From the NCBI GenBank assembly GCA_009703455.1, contig WLGB01000004.1, positions 1-56,752 on the forward strand: a stretch of 56,752 nucleotides of DNA, given 5' to 3'. The notes under the pieces are model-generated. The model ran no database searches, was not told the DNA's origin, and saw only the letters and a list, made by a program, of their open reading frames with translations. Numbering within the stretch: position 1 is the stretch's first letter; each line of letters begins with the position of its first letter. This DNA comes from Actinomycetota bacterium. GTDB lineage: Bacteria > Actinomycetota > Actinomycetes > Actinomycetales > Microbacteriaceae. A program made the translations under genes and the position numbers. Shown in pieces: positions 1-10,168 of this stretch.

Positions 1-2061
1 GATGCACTCACAGTGCGAGTATTTCGGTCAGACAGCGAAGAGCTTGGTTTTGTTGCGGGTCTGCTTCGAAGAAGGCACCTGTTTGATGGGGTCCCTTGGT
101 CCAAGATGGCAGTTGTTGCCAGAAGTAGGACAGCTCTTGAGCAATTAGCACTTGCACTAAGTGCTGAGTCAGTGCCGATCCGGGTTATGGGATCTGCCAG
201 CTCGCTTAAGGATGAGCACGCCTCGGGACAGCTTCTTAGGCTTGCATACACCTGTTTGGGCAAAGAGCCAGTGGATTTGGCTCTTGCCACAGAATTTTTG
301 ACTTCGGAGCTTGGCGGACTAGATCAACTGGGAATACTCAGACTCAAGAGATCACTTAAAAAACTCACCGAAGATTTGGAGTCAAGCTCAGACGAGTTAC
401 TGGTTGAAGCCTTTGCCAACCCAAATTCGCTTTCCTTGATTCGCACAACTGAGGCAAGAGCTGCTGAAAAGATGGTCCGCCTGATTACATCCACCAGAGC
501 GCTCGGAGAGCAAGCTGAAACTACTGCTGAGGCTGTGCTTTGGAATCTAGTTTCAGAAACCAAAATCCTAGCCCGCTGGATTGAATTATCAAGGGGAGTT
601 TCCGAGGTAGCAGTTCAAGCTGGTCGAAACCTAGATTCAATTCTTGCTTTATTTGCAGCAGCCGCTAGATTTTCTGAACGAAATCCAGATGCAATCGCGA
701 TGGAGTTTATTCAAGATCAGCTAAACCGGGAAATTCCAGAGGACTCTCTTGCGCTCAACAATCAATCTGGAGAGAAGGTCTTACTTCTTACCCCATCTGG
801 CCTTATCGGAAAACGGTTTGACACTGTAGTGCTGCCAGGTCTTATAGAAGGAGTCTGGCCCAACCTCAAGCCAAGGTCTTCACTTCTTGGCGCAAACGCA
901 CTCGATGCACTGGTAGCAGGTGAAGTAAAGGCTGTTAGTGATTTCAAGCGCTCGGAGTTAACCGGGGAGCTTCGAATGCTCAATAAAGCAGCAGGAGCCG
1001 CGTCGGAGCAACTGGTTATGACTGCTACAGACAAAGAAGAGGAGCAGCTGTCGCAGTTTCTGCCGCTGGTAAATGGAACTTATCCGCCTGCAGAATCAGT
1101 GACAGCAAAAACCTACACGCTGCGTTCGATGGTCGGGTCCCTGCGACGAGAGCTTGCAAGTGGAAGCAGTAAAAACCCAGAAGAGATTGCTCTTGGACTG
1201 GCAAGACTAGCCGCCGCCGGCGTTCCAGGGGCTAACCCAAGTAGCTGGTATGGGCTACTTCCTATTTCCACCGAGGAACCACTTACTGACTTGTCCAATG
1301 AATCCTTACAAATCCGGCCCTCCCAATTGGATAACTACCTGAAGTGCCCATTGCACTGGTTCATTGAAACTCACGGCGGTTCAGCTGGATCGTTTTCTGC
1401 ATCACTTGGTTCGCTCATCCACGAAGTTCTAGAAGTTGCAGAAAGTTCCGACTTGGCAGAACTTGAAAAACAAAAGCTCTCCCGCTGGAATTCGTTGGAG
1501 TTTGAAGCCGACTGGCTAGAAGATTTGGGTAAGCGCCAGGCCGCTCGAATGCTCTCGAACCTGGCAGATTATTTGAAACACTTTGAAGACGACGGTGGCC
1601 AAGTGCTGGCAAGAGAGCAAAACTTCAACTTTGAACTGGGAAACATAAGGGTCCGTGGCCAGGTCGACCGAATCGAAAAATTAGCTGATGGCAACATCGT
1701 GATTGTTGACCTAAAAACCGGAAAGCTTGCAGCCACTGCTCAAGACACCTTGAGCAATCCTCAGCTAGCGCTTTATCAAATGGCTGTTTTAGAAGGCGGC
1801 TTCGAAAAGCTCGAAGGGGTAAATCCCGAGCAATTGGCCAGAGCAAAACTCTTAGTTGTTGGTGGGTCAAAGTATCAAGAGCGAGCTCAGCCAACAATGA
1901 GCCTCGAAGAATCCAACAGCTTCAAGAAGCTCTTGCTTGAAACTTCAGAGGGCATGTCAAAGCCGGTATTCGTAGCACAGCTGTCTAACCACTGCGAGGC
2001 AGACCGCCAGTATGGCTCTTGTTCTTTGCACTTAACTCCGGCGGTGAGTTATGTCGGCTAG
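1..2061 (+). CDS. adnA: ATP-dependent helicase/nuclease subunit AdnA-like (5' truncated by window edge)
   Basis: Reading frame is open from base 1; UvrD C-terminal helicase region followed by PD-(D/E)XK nuclease motif (IVIVDLKTGK) and Cys residues near the C-terminus; overlaps a second helicase/nuclease ORF as in actinobacterial adnAB. Confidence 0.8.
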   Translation, partial: DALTVRVFRSDSEELGFVAGLLRRRHLFDGVPWSKMAVVARSRTALEQLALALSAESVPIRVMGSASSLKDEHASGQLLRLAYTCLGKEPVDLALATEFLTSELGGLDQLGILRLKRSLKKLTEDLESSSDELLVEAFANPNSLSLIRTTEARAAEKMVRLITSTRALGEQAETTAEAVLWNLVSETKILARWIELSRGVSEVAVQAGRNLDSILALFAAAARFSERNPDAIAMEFIQDQLNREIPEDSLALNNQSGEKVLLLTPSGLIGKRFDTVVLPGLIEGVWPNLKPRSSLLGANALDALVAGEVKAVSDFKRSELTGELRMLNKAAGAASEQLVMTATDKEEEQLSQFLPLVNGTYPPAESVTAKTYTLRSMVGSLRRELASGSSKNPEEIALGLARLAAAGVPGANPSSWYGLLPISTEEPLTDLSNESLQIRPSQLDNYLKCPLHWFIETHGGSAGSFSASLGSLIHEVLEVAESSDLAELEKQKLSRWNSLEFEADWLEDLGKRQAARMLSNLADYLKHFEDDGGQVLAREQNFNFELGNIRVRGQVDRIEKLADGNIVIVDLKTGKLAATAQDTLSNPQLALYQMAVLEGGFEKLEGVNPEQLARAKLLVVGGSKYQERAQPTMSLEESNSFKKLLLETSEGMSKPVFVAQLSNHCEADRQYGSCSLHLTPAVSYVG

Positions 2062-5000
2062 CAATTCACAGGTCAAGTATTCGGCTGCGGAGATTTTCAA
2101 AGTTATCAAGGACTTTGATTTGGCGCCGGAAAAGATTCGGGCAATTGAAAATGCTCCACTTGATTCTCCTTCGCTAGTGGTTGCGGGAGCTGGAAGCGGT
2201 AAGACCGAACTGCTGTCTGTTCGAGTGCTGTGGCTCGTTGCAAATGGTTTTGCTAGGCCAGAACAAATACTTGGTCTCACCTTCACTAAGAAGGCAGCCA
2301 CCGAGCTTTCTAAAAGAATATTCGAGGCACTACTGAAGCTCCGCCAAACAAATTTTTGGCCTGAGGATTTAGAGTACGAGTTTGTAGCACCAACGATTAT
2401 GACTTACAACGCCTTTTCCAACCAGATTTTCAGGACCAATTCCTTAGCACTTGGCTATGAGAGCGAATCGACCTTGCTTTCCGAGGCAGCTGCTTTTCAG
2501 TTAGCTCGAGAAGTGTGCGTTCGGTTTGGTTCGAACATTTCAGGAAGCTTGAGTGATCTTGAATTGAATTTAGACAGTCTTGTCCAAAAGGTCCTCGAGC
2601 TCTCTCAAGCGCTAAGCGACAACGGCCAAGACGCCGCTTCAGTTCGCGAATCCATAGAGGCTACAGCTTCACACCTTGGTTTACTTCCCAAAAAACTCGG
2701 ACAGCTAGTTGACTCAAGGTTTGGCTATATCGAGGATATTGTTGAGGGCCTAAAACCCACCCCTTTGATTGCTGAACTTGCCGAGCTTTTCCAGCAAGAA
2801 AAAAAGAAGCGATCTTTGGTTGATTACTCAGACCAAGTAGCCCTTGCCTACCGAGCTGTTTCAACTATCGACCAGGCTGCAAGCGATGTCAGAGAAAACT
2901 TCTCCCAGGTCATGCTTGATGAATACCAAGACACTTCCGTGCTTCAAACCAAGCTTCTTTCAACACTTTTTACCAAAACATCGGTTTTTGCAGTTGGCGA
3001 TCCGAATCAATCCATTTACGGCTGGCGTGGAGCTAGTTCGTCAAACCTGGATCAGTTTGCTCATGATTTTGGAAGTGCCAAGCACTTCTCGCTACAAACT
3101 AGCTGGCGAAATCCAACCAAAGTTTTGGATATGGCAAACCGTATTTCAGCACCGCTGCTAAAGCCTGCAAGCTATGAAAAAGTATCGACTGCAAGTCGTG
3201 TGATACCTGTTCAGTTAGTTGCCAAGGACGACGCGATTCCAGGAACAACAGATTTTGTATTTGAGCAAACTATTGAAGCTGAAGCTGATGCGGTAGCTAG
3301 GTGGCTAAAGCCCGCAACGTCCGCGGGGAAAAGCTGTGCTGTGCTGATGCGAAAACGTTCCGCCATGGCACTGTTTGTTGAAAAACTCCAACAGCAGGGA
3401 ATTGAAGTCGAAGTGGTCGGTCTCGGGGGATTGCTTGAGCTACCTGAAATTGTTGATCTAGTTTCAGCTCTCAAGGTGGTTCAGCGGGCGGATTCGGGAA
3501 CAGAGCTGATTCGCTTGCTAACAGGGGCTAGATGGCGGGTGGGAGTAAAAGATATCGACCGGCTATTCGTTATCGCGCGAAAGCTTTCTGGGCCAAGACA
3601 GGAAGGGGTTTTCCGTGAGGAGTTAACACTTGTTGAAGCACTAGACCTAGTTCTAAATGAAAAACTGGAATTGCTGGGCGAGTTTTCAAAAGAGTCACTT
3701 TCTCGGCTGCAGGATGCTGCAATACTTTTCCAAAACCTACGCTCATCCATGGCTCTGCCGCTGTCTGACTTTGTCAGGGTTTGTGCCGAAGAGCTCTGGC
3801 TGGATATTGAGCTCTGGGCGAATCCAAAGCGTAAAAACCCAATGGCTCGGCTTCAGTCCTTCTATGAAATCGTTGCGGGCTTCGGGACCGGGTCTGGAAG
3901 TGCACTACTGGGACAATTTCTGAACTGGCTGGACTACGCAGCCAAGAAAGAACGTTTCGAGATTCCAAGGACAAACCCTGGCGCGGGTGTGGTTCAGGTG
4001 CTCACGGTTCACGCGGCAAAGGGCCTGGAGTGGGACTTTGTTGCCATTCCAAATCTTGTCGAAGATGATTTTCCCTCTAAACCAAGATCAGTATCTGGTT
4101 GGCTTACTGGAGCTGAACTACCGTTCCCACTTCGTGGTGACGCAAGTTCACTTCCGGCATTCAATATCGAAAATGCCACCATCCAGTCACAAGCCAAAGC
4201 CGCAGTGGATGAGTTCAAGGCGGACAACAAAGAACACCAACTGCGCGAAGAGCTGCGGCTAATTTACGTAGCTGTGACTAGATCTAGGGAAGCCCTCCTG
4301 CTGTCAGGTTCCTACTGGAAGCCAGCTAACTCAGGGTCTAGAAAACCGTCCAGGTTTATTGTCGAGCTAGCGTCTGGATTGTTTGAATTCCCAGACCTAG
4401 AGTCAGCCGAAAATCCATTGGACCTAGAACCGCGCGTTCAGACCTGGCCACTTGAGCCGATTGGTACTGGTCAGCGGGGCGCAGTAGTTGCTGCCGCAGA
4501 AAGTGTCCAGGCTGCAAGTGCGAAGCTGTCGCGGGTTTCGGAAACTGATCTAAAGGCATCTGACCTTCACCAGGAAATTGACCTTCTGCTTCGCGAGCAG
4601 GACGATCGCATAAAAAGTCTTTCCGAGGTCGATCTTCCGGTTCGAATCCCGGCATCGAAGTTCAAGGAGTTCATCAACGATTTGCCAGGTCAGGCAGGCA
4701 GATATCTAAGACCCGTTCCTACTCAGCCTTATCGTGCGACTAAATCCGGTACCGCTTTTCACTCCTGGGTGGAGGATTTCCTAGTAGCGGAAGTCGACCA
4801 TTCAACCACTGATATTTTGGACCTTGCTGAGATTTTTAAGACCTCAAGGTTCAAAGGCCTTGAACCTGCTGATGTTGAAGTTGAGATCAACCTCACGAGG
4901 GGTCTAAATACCTTTGTTTGCAAATTGGACGCCGTTTTCCAAGTTGGAGATCGATTTGAAATTGTTGATTGGAAAACCGGCGCGGCCCCGAAGGATAAAG

Positions 5001-5185
5001 ACGAAGAGCAGCAGATGATTTTGCAGTTAGCGTTGTATAGATTCGCCTACTCCGAGCTCCGCGGTATTCCGCTGGAGCAAATTGACGTTTGCTTCTACTT
5101 TGTCGGGGAAGACCTCGAACTGAGACCCGAGCAGGTTCCAAGTCCAAATGAACTGATTCAAATGTGGGAAAAGCTGTTTGTCTAG
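2051..5185 (+). CDS. adnB: ATP-dependent helicase/nuclease subunit AdnB-like
   Basis: Walker A GAGSGKTELL, DEYQDTS, GDPNQSIYGWRGA, VTRSREAL helicase motifs; C-terminal nuclease motif EIVDWKTG; 11-bp overlap with adnA. Confidence 0.85.
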   Translation: MSASNSQVKYSAAEIFKVIKDFDLAPEKIRAIENAPLDSPSLVVAGAGSGKTELLSVRVLWLVANGFARPEQILGLTFTKKAATELSKRIFEALLKLRQTNFWPEDLEYEFVAPTIMTYNAFSNQIFRTNSLALGYESESTLLSEAAAFQLAREVCVRFGSNISGSLSDLELNLDSLVQKVLELSQALSDNGQDAASVRESIEATASHLGLLPKKLGQLVDSRFGYIEDIVEGLKPTPLIAELAELFQQEKKKRSLVDYSDQVALAYRAVSTIDQAASDVRENFSQVMLDEYQDTSVLQTKLLSTLFTKTSVFAVGDPNQSIYGWRGASSSNLDQFAHDFGSAKHFSLQTSWRNPTKVLDMANRISAPLLKPASYEKVSTASRVIPVQLVAKDDAIPGTTDFVFEQTIEAEADAVARWLKPATSAGKSCAVLMRKRSAMALFVEKLQQQGIEVEVVGLGGLLELPEIVDLVSALKVVQRADSGTELIRLLTGARWRVGVKDIDRLFVIARKLSGPRQEGVFREELTLVEALDLVLNEKLELLGEFSKESLSRLQDAAILFQNLRSSMALPLSDFVRVCAEELWLDIELWANPKRKNPMARLQSFYEIVAGFGTGSGSALLGQFLNWLDYAAKKERFEIPRTNPGAGVVQVLTVHAAKGLEWDFVAIPNLVEDDFPSKPRSVSGWLTGAELPFPLRGDASSLPAFNIENATIQSQAKAAVDEFKADNKEHQLREELRLIYVAVTRSREALLLSGSYWKPANSGSRKPSRFIVELASGLFEFPDLESAENPLDLEPRVQTWPLEPIGTGQRGAVVAAAESVQAASAKLSRVSETDLKASDLHQEIDLLLREQDDRIKSLSEVDLPVRIPASKFKEFINDLPGQAGRYLRPVPTQPYRATKSGTAFHSWVEDFLVAEVDHSTTDILDLAEIFKTSRFKGLEPADVEVEINLTRGLNTFVCKLDAVFQVGDRFEIVDWKTGAAPKDKDEEQQMILQLALYRFAYSELRGIPLEQIDVCFYFVGEDLELRPEQVPSPNELIQMWEKLFV

Positions 5186-6198
5186 AACAGTTCGTCGTTT
5201 TTGAGGTTGGTAGCAGAAGCTTCGAAAGCCCGCTTTTCCTGAGCGATTGAACTAGCAAGTGGCGCAGCATGGATTCGCTCGGCTTTGCCAGATTCAACTT
5301 CCTCAGTCAGGACCAGCAGCATGCCTACGGCATCTTCAATGATTTCCTGGTTCCCAGTTGAGTAGCCGTGGAGCAGCCATCGGGTTAGTTCCAGTTCGCT
5401 GTATAGAAGTGCACGAGGCCAAATGTTACTGTCTGATGCTGGCCTTGCTTCAAAGTAACGTGCTATCAAGTTTCTAGAAAGCTCAGGAGCTGCGCCACCT
5501 AGAATCCAGGCAAGATCCTCGGCTGGATCTGCAATCTTTAGTCCTGACCATTGGAGCACTCCAGAAACTTTTCCATCCAGCTCCAACATGCTATGTCCAT
5601 TCAGGCTGCCGTGAATAACTGTTGGCTGGTAGCGGAATAGGTTGACGTCTTCTAAAGCTGATTCCCAGCGCTGCAGCAGAACAGGTGATATTTTTCCAGT
5701 CTGGGCTGAGCGGTCTAATTCGGAGACTCGATACTTCAGGTTCGATGCCGGATCTAGTTCTGGAAATCCTGCGTTTTGCACCAACTCCACTGGAAGTTTG
5801 TGGATTGTTGCAATGGCTGTGGCGATGCTTAGTGTCAGATCAGCCATCGGTTCAATTTGGCTAATCTCAATTGGGTTTCCGTAGACAAAGTTGAAAACCA
5901 TTGCGCGCTGACCGTCGGAATCTTGAGTGTCGCCGACGAGCTGACTAATTTCAAACGGAAGGTTTAGACGGACCACTGGGCTGAAAGTCTTGATTGCACG
6001 AATCTCCGCTTCAAGCTCAGTTCCAGCACTTGCTGAGTTGGCCATACGAACAACGAAGTGTTCACCGCTCTTTGCTGTCAATAGGGCAGCGTCAAATGCA
6101 CCCGAAGTTCCACCATCTAGGTGCTTAACCTGGGCGAAGTCAAACTGGGGAACGGCATCTTTCGCTAGGGCCGCTAAAATCAAGGGAGATCTAGCCAT
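5182..6198 (-). CDS. APH-fold phosphotransferase-family protein, probable pseudokinase
   Basis: APH-like layout (VIHGSLNGHSML ... VLQWSGLKIADPAEDLAWIL), but canonical HGDxxxxN and iDW aspartates/asparagine are replaced. Confidence 0.65.
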   Translation of the reverse strand: MARSPLILAALAKDAVPQFDFAQVKHLDGGTSGAFDAALLTAKSGEHFVVRMANSASAGTELEAEIRAIKTFSPVVRLNLPFEISQLVGDTQDSDGQRAMVFNFVYGNPIEISQIEPMADLTLSIATAIATIHKLPVELVQNAGFPELDPASNLKYRVSELDRSAQTGKISPVLLQRWESALEDVNLFRYQPTVIHGSLNGHSMLELDGKVSGVLQWSGLKIADPAEDLAWILGGAAPELSRNLIARYFEARPASDSNIWPRALLYSELELTRWLLHGYSTGNQEIIEDAVGMLLVLTEEVESGKAERIHAAPLASSIAQEKRAFEASATNLKNDELF

Positions 6199-6255
6199 GT
6201 TTTTAGGTTAGACAACATTGCCCAATCTATTCAGTTTCGCCACGCGAGGGATAAA

Positions 6256-7212
6256 GTGACCCGGAATCAGCTACCACCACTAGCTCGCCAGGCGCTGGAT
6301 CGCGACTACTTATCTCGAGAGAATCCAGACCTTTTTGACGAACTTAGTGAGCAGCCGACCTCCATGGCCTTGTTGATGAATGCCGGCAAGGTGCGTGTTC
6401 GGGATGCGGCCGGAGCGGCACTAGTTTTCACGCCCCTGAATGAAGTTCCTCCAACTGCATTGTTGGTTTACCTTGGCAAGACCACTGAGGCCACTGAAGT
6501 AATCGACAGCGGCACAGCAATTTGCCTTGCTGTAATAGATAAGCAGCAAGCTGAAACCTTTGAATCTGAAGCAAGCCGCTGGCTGAGCCTTCGTTCAACT
6601 GGGGCAGGGCTTTCCGATCTTGAAGCAGGCCTGTTTACTCAGGCACTTGCGCTAAACAACTGGCACCACAGCCACACGCATTGCCCGGGTTGCGGAAGCG
6701 AAACCATGATCGAAAAAGCAGGGTGGGTGAGGCGTTGTAAGAAAGATAACCTCGAGCTGTTTCCCAGGACTGACCCAGCGATTATTGTGTCGATTCTGGA
6801 TCAAAATGATCGAATTCTTTTGGGTTCCCAAGGCATTTGGGAAGAAAATCGTTGGTCAGTCCTGGCTGGTTTTGTTGAGCCGGGGGAGTCTCTCGAGGCC
6901 GCGGTAGTTAGAGAGATGAATGAAGAATCAGGCTTGGATGTTGTCGAGCCGGAATACATCTACTCACAAGGCTGGCCCTATCCCTATTCGCTAATGCTCG
7001 GGTTCACTGCGAGAGCAGATTCTTCGCAACAGCTAAAACCAGATGGCGAGGAGATTGTTCGGCTGCGCTGGTTTACCAAGGAAGAACTCCTTGCCGAGGC
7101 AGCTAATCTTTTGCTTCCGGGTAGAGCAAGTATTTCTCGAGCCATGATTGAGCTCTGGTTCGGCCAGGAGATTATTTCAGCATCTGAAACAGCGGGCCAT
7201 GGCAAACGCTAG
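6256..7212 (+). CDS. nudC: NAD(+) diphosphatase (Nudix, NudC)
   Basis: GTG start with upstream gaggg; Nudix box GFVEPGESLEAAVVREMNEESGL; CPGCG...C zinc-ribbon-like segment; SQGWPYPYSLMLGF. Confidence 0.9.
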   Translation: MTRNQLPPLARQALDRDYLSRENPDLFDELSEQPTSMALLMNAGKVRVRDAAGAALVFTPLNEVPPTALLVYLGKTTEATEVIDSGTAICLAVIDKQQAETFESEASRWLSLRSTGAGLSDLEAGLFTQALALNNWHHSHTHCPGCGSETMIEKAGWVRRCKKDNLELFPRTDPAIIVSILDQNDRILLGSQGIWEENRWSVLAGFVEPGESLEAAVVREMNEESGLDVVEPEYIYSQGWPYPYSLMLGFTARADSSQQLKPDGEEIVRLRWFTKEELLAEAANLLLPGRASISRAMIELWFGQEIISASETAGHGKR

Positions 7213-8887
7213 CGCAGAGAAGATTCTTGAAGGATTAGATCCAAAGCAACAGGCAGCTGCTCAATCTCTAGTCGGTCCAACCTGCATTTTGGCGGGAGCC
7301 GGAACTGGAAAAACTAGAACAGTCACTCACCGCATCGCCTACGGAATTGCCACCGGTCATTTCGCAGCAAATCGAGTGCTGGCACTTACCTATACCAACC
7401 GGGCAGCCGGGGAGCTTCGCTCAAGACTTCGAGCCCTTGGAGTTGGCGCGGTCTCAGTTCGAACATTTCACGCGGCAGCTCTTGCTCAGTTGGAATATTT
7501 CTGGCCCCAACTAGTTGGAGTCCCGGCGCCGTCGATTCTTGACTCGAAGGCAAAACTTATCGGTCAAGCAGCTAAGTCACTGTCGATTAGCTTGGATAAC
7601 GCCGCCCTTCGCGACATGGCAAGTGAAATTGAATGGCGCAAGTATTCGATGCTCTCAATGGATGAGTACGGGAAGCTAGCCGAGTCAAGGCCCAAGGTGG
7701 CCGGGCTTAGTTTCCAAAAAAATCTTGAGATTCAAAAGGTATACGAGCAAGAGAAGATTCGTTCCCAAAAGCTCGACTGGGAAGACGTTTTGGTTTTGAC
7801 TCTTGGACTTTTGAAAGCTGAGCCACGAGCGCTGGCGCACGTTCAATCCCAGTACCGATTCTTCACGGTTGACGAGTATCAGGATATTTCTCCGCTGCAG
7901 CACGCCCTTTTAGATCAGTGGCTAGGTGAGCACGCCGAATTGTGTGTGGTTGGAGATCCAAATCAAACAATTTACTCATTCACTGGTGCCAGCAGTGAGT
8001 TTTTGAGAAACTTCCAGGACCGCTTCCCAGCTGCCAGCATTGTTGATCTCACGACCAACTATCGTTCGACTAAACAAATTGTTTCTTTTGCGAACCGACT
8101 GACCAGCGGTGCACCACTTGGTGGCTCCTTAGAATCTGCCGGTCCAGCGGGTCCAATGCCACAGGTAGCAAGCTTTGAGTCGGCCCAAGCAGAGGCGAAA
8201 GCTGTTTCTTTGGCAATCTCGGAGGCGATTCAGGCCGGTGTTCCAAGAAGTGACATCGCGGTTTTGTATCGCATCAACAACCAGTCCGAAGTTTTGGAAA
8301 GAGCTTTAGACACTCTAGGCATCAGCTATCAACTCCGAGGAGGTGAAAGGTTTTTTTCCAGACCTGAAATTAAAAGCGCGGTTCAACTTATTCGTGCCGA
8401 GGCCCTAAGTCCAGCTGTAAAACCTCTTCATCAAGCAGTTAGTGACATTGTTCGCTCACTCGGTTGGCAGGCTAGCAAGCCAACTGAGGTAGGGGCGGCA
8501 GCCAGTAAATGGGAAGCTTTGAACGCGCTGCTTTCGATGTTGGATGAATTGCCAGTCCATGCAGGCATAAAGGATTTTGCCCTCGAGCTTGCTGATCGCG
8601 CACATTCACAACACGAACCCACGACCGCGGCTGTAACTCTTTCCACAATTCACGCAGCCAAAGGGCTTGAGTGGGCACTGGTTTTCATCGTTGGAGTCAA
8701 TGAAGGATACTTGCCAATTAGCTATGCCAAGTCCGACGCTGCCATTCAGGAAGAAAAAAGACTTTTGTATGTCGGTATCACAAGGGCTATGCGCGAACTG
8801 AGACTTTCCTACGCAACTTTTGATGCCTCCAGGGAACGCGCCCCGTCGAGATTCATTGCGCTACTTCAATCAGGGTCACCTGAGTAG
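7199..8887 (+). CDS. UvrD/PcrA-family DNA helicase, UvrD2-like but short
   Basis: GAGTGKTRTVTHR, VDEYQDISPLQ, GDPNQTIYSFTGA, TIHAAKGLEW, YVGITRAM; likely start ATG 7199 (MANASAEK) rather than the longer ORF start at 7148; nudC synteny. Confidence 0.85.
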   Translation: MANASAEKILEGLDPKQQAAAQSLVGPTCILAGAGTGKTRTVTHRIAYGIATGHFAANRVLALTYTNRAAGELRSRLRALGVGAVSVRTFHAAALAQLEYFWPQLVGVPAPSILDSKAKLIGQAAKSLSISLDNAALRDMASEIEWRKYSMLSMDEYGKLAESRPKVAGLSFQKNLEIQKVYEQEKIRSQKLDWEDVLVLTLGLLKAEPRALAHVQSQYRFFTVDEYQDISPLQHALLDQWLGEHAELCVVGDPNQTIYSFTGASSEFLRNFQDRFPAASIVDLTTNYRSTKQIVSFANRLTSGAPLGGSLESAGPAGPMPQVASFESAQAEAKAVSLAISEAIQAGVPRSDIAVLYRINNQSEVLERALDTLGISYQLRGGERFFSRPEIKSAVQLIRAEALSPAVKPLHQAVSDIVRSLGWQASKPTEVGAAASKWEALNALLSMLDELPVHAGIKDFALELADRAHSQHEPTTAAVTLSTIHAAKGLEWALVFIVGVNEGYLPISYAKSDAAIQEEKRLLYVGITRAMRELRLSYATFDASRERAPSRFIALLQSGSPE

Positions 8888-10168
8888 ATCTCTGATTGCG
8901 GCATCCATGGGGTCTTCCTCGCCGCGGTTCATTATCTTTCCGACAAGCCCCGCGGAGTCTTGGATGTCTTCGTCGGTGGGCAGTAAGTCAGGATGAGACC
9001 AGATAGCGTCACGTTTTTGAATTCCAACTTTTTCAGTCAGTTCATTCCAAAGGGCTGAGGCCTCACGAAGCTTCCGGGGGCGAAGCTCCAATCCAATTAG
9101 GGTCAGGAAGGTTTTCTCAGCAGGCCCACCGGTCGAACGTTTTCTTCGAACCACCTCGGCAATAGCGGCAGAACGAGGAAGTCGTGTGGTTGCGCGCTGA
9201 GTCACACAGTCCACCCACCCTTCAATTAGCGCAAGCACAGTTTCAATTCTTTCCAGAGCTTGAGTTTGGGAGGGTGTGCGGGGAGCAATTAAGGCTCCAG
9301 TTTCAAGGGCCTTTTGAATGGTGCCAATGTCGGCAGGATCAAAATTTTCTGACATTTCAACAATTCTTGAGTTGTCGATTGTGATTTCCCTAGCGTAGGA
9401 AGTAATCAAGTTGACGATGTAACCACGAAGCCACTTGCTGTGTTTGAAGAGCCTGGCGTGGGCTAACTCGCGAATGACTAGGTAGAAATACACCTGGTCC
9501 GACTCTTCCTCCAAAGAAGCAACTAATTCGGCAAGATTTTGGGCTACGAATGCCGGCCTTGGTTCCTTGAAAATCGGAAGTCCGATGTCTCCGCCGCTTA
9601 GGACTTCTTCCGACAATTTGCCAAGGGCCTGACCTAGCTGCATGGCAAACATGACAGAGCCGGCAGATTTCATGATTCCGCTTGCTTGCGACATGAATCC
9701 TGCGAACTCATCCGGGAGGTTTTCTTGGAAGTTTTCAGTTAGTGCATCGGACATGCGGTTAGCAACCGGGGTGGCAAGGTCTTTGAATAATCCCAGTGAG
9801 TCGGCGACCCAGAGTTCTCTGGATAAAAGTTTGGGCTCGTTGCTTAGCGGTGCAATTTCAGTAGCCTCGTCAAGCCACAATGTTCCAGTTGCGGCGGCGT
9901 TGGCGATTGATTTGCCAACGGCTTCAGGAACCTGCTTCGAGTTTTGGTTGGCAATTTGTCTGGCTTGAGTTTCCACAAGTTGCCAATTCACGCCCTCGGT
10001 GGACTCCCCAGGCGTAATGGCTGATGTGAGTTTGGAAAGTAGATTCTGAAGAGCGGCTGGGTCCATGGGCAGACCGGCTGCCTTGGCAATTTCTTTGGGG
10101 TCAATCGGTTGGCCGGCCAGAAATTTGCGCAGCAGTGCCTCGAAATCCTCCGGTCGTTGCTCGTCCAC
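8876..10168 (-). CDS. zinc-dependent metalloprotease-like protein (DUF2342 family)
   Basis: Characteristic VIRELAHARLFKHSKWLRGYIVNLITSYAREI region and overall architecture; GTG start with upstream aggag. Confidence 0.7.
   Translation of the reverse strand: MDEQRPEDFEALLRKFLAGQPIDPKEIAKAAGLPMDPAALQNLLSKLTSAITPGESTEGVNWQLVETQARQIANQNSKQVPEAVGKSIANAAATGTLWLDEATEIAPLSNEPKLLSRELWVADSLGLFKDLATPVANRMSDALTENFQENLPDEFAGFMSQASGIMKSAGSVMFAMQLGQALGKLSEEVLSGGDIGLPIFKEPRPAFVAQNLAELVASLEEESDQVYFYLVIRELAHARLFKHSKWLRGYIVNLITSYAREITIDNSRIVEMSENFDPADIGTIQKALETGALIAPRTPSQTQALERIETVLALIEGWVDCVTQRATTRLPRSAAIAEVVRRKRSTGGPAEKTFLTLIGLELRPRKLREASALWNELTEKVGIQKRDAIWSHPDLLPTDEDIQDSAGLVGKIMNRGEEDPMDAAIRDLLR

Noticed and set aside
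4893-5297. 134-aa minus-strand ORF across the adnB 3' end
   Set aside because: Overlaps two better-supported genes in other frames; no family-like motif.
5182-6198. Aminoglycoside/macrolide resistance phosphotransferase
   Set aside because: APH-like fold, but key catalytic residues are replaced, and the gene sits in a housekeeping DNA repair/Nudix context.
1-7212. Anti-phage defence island around helicase/nuclease genes
   Set aside because: The adnA/adnB, nudC and uvrD2 order matches conserved actinobacterial housekeeping synteny.
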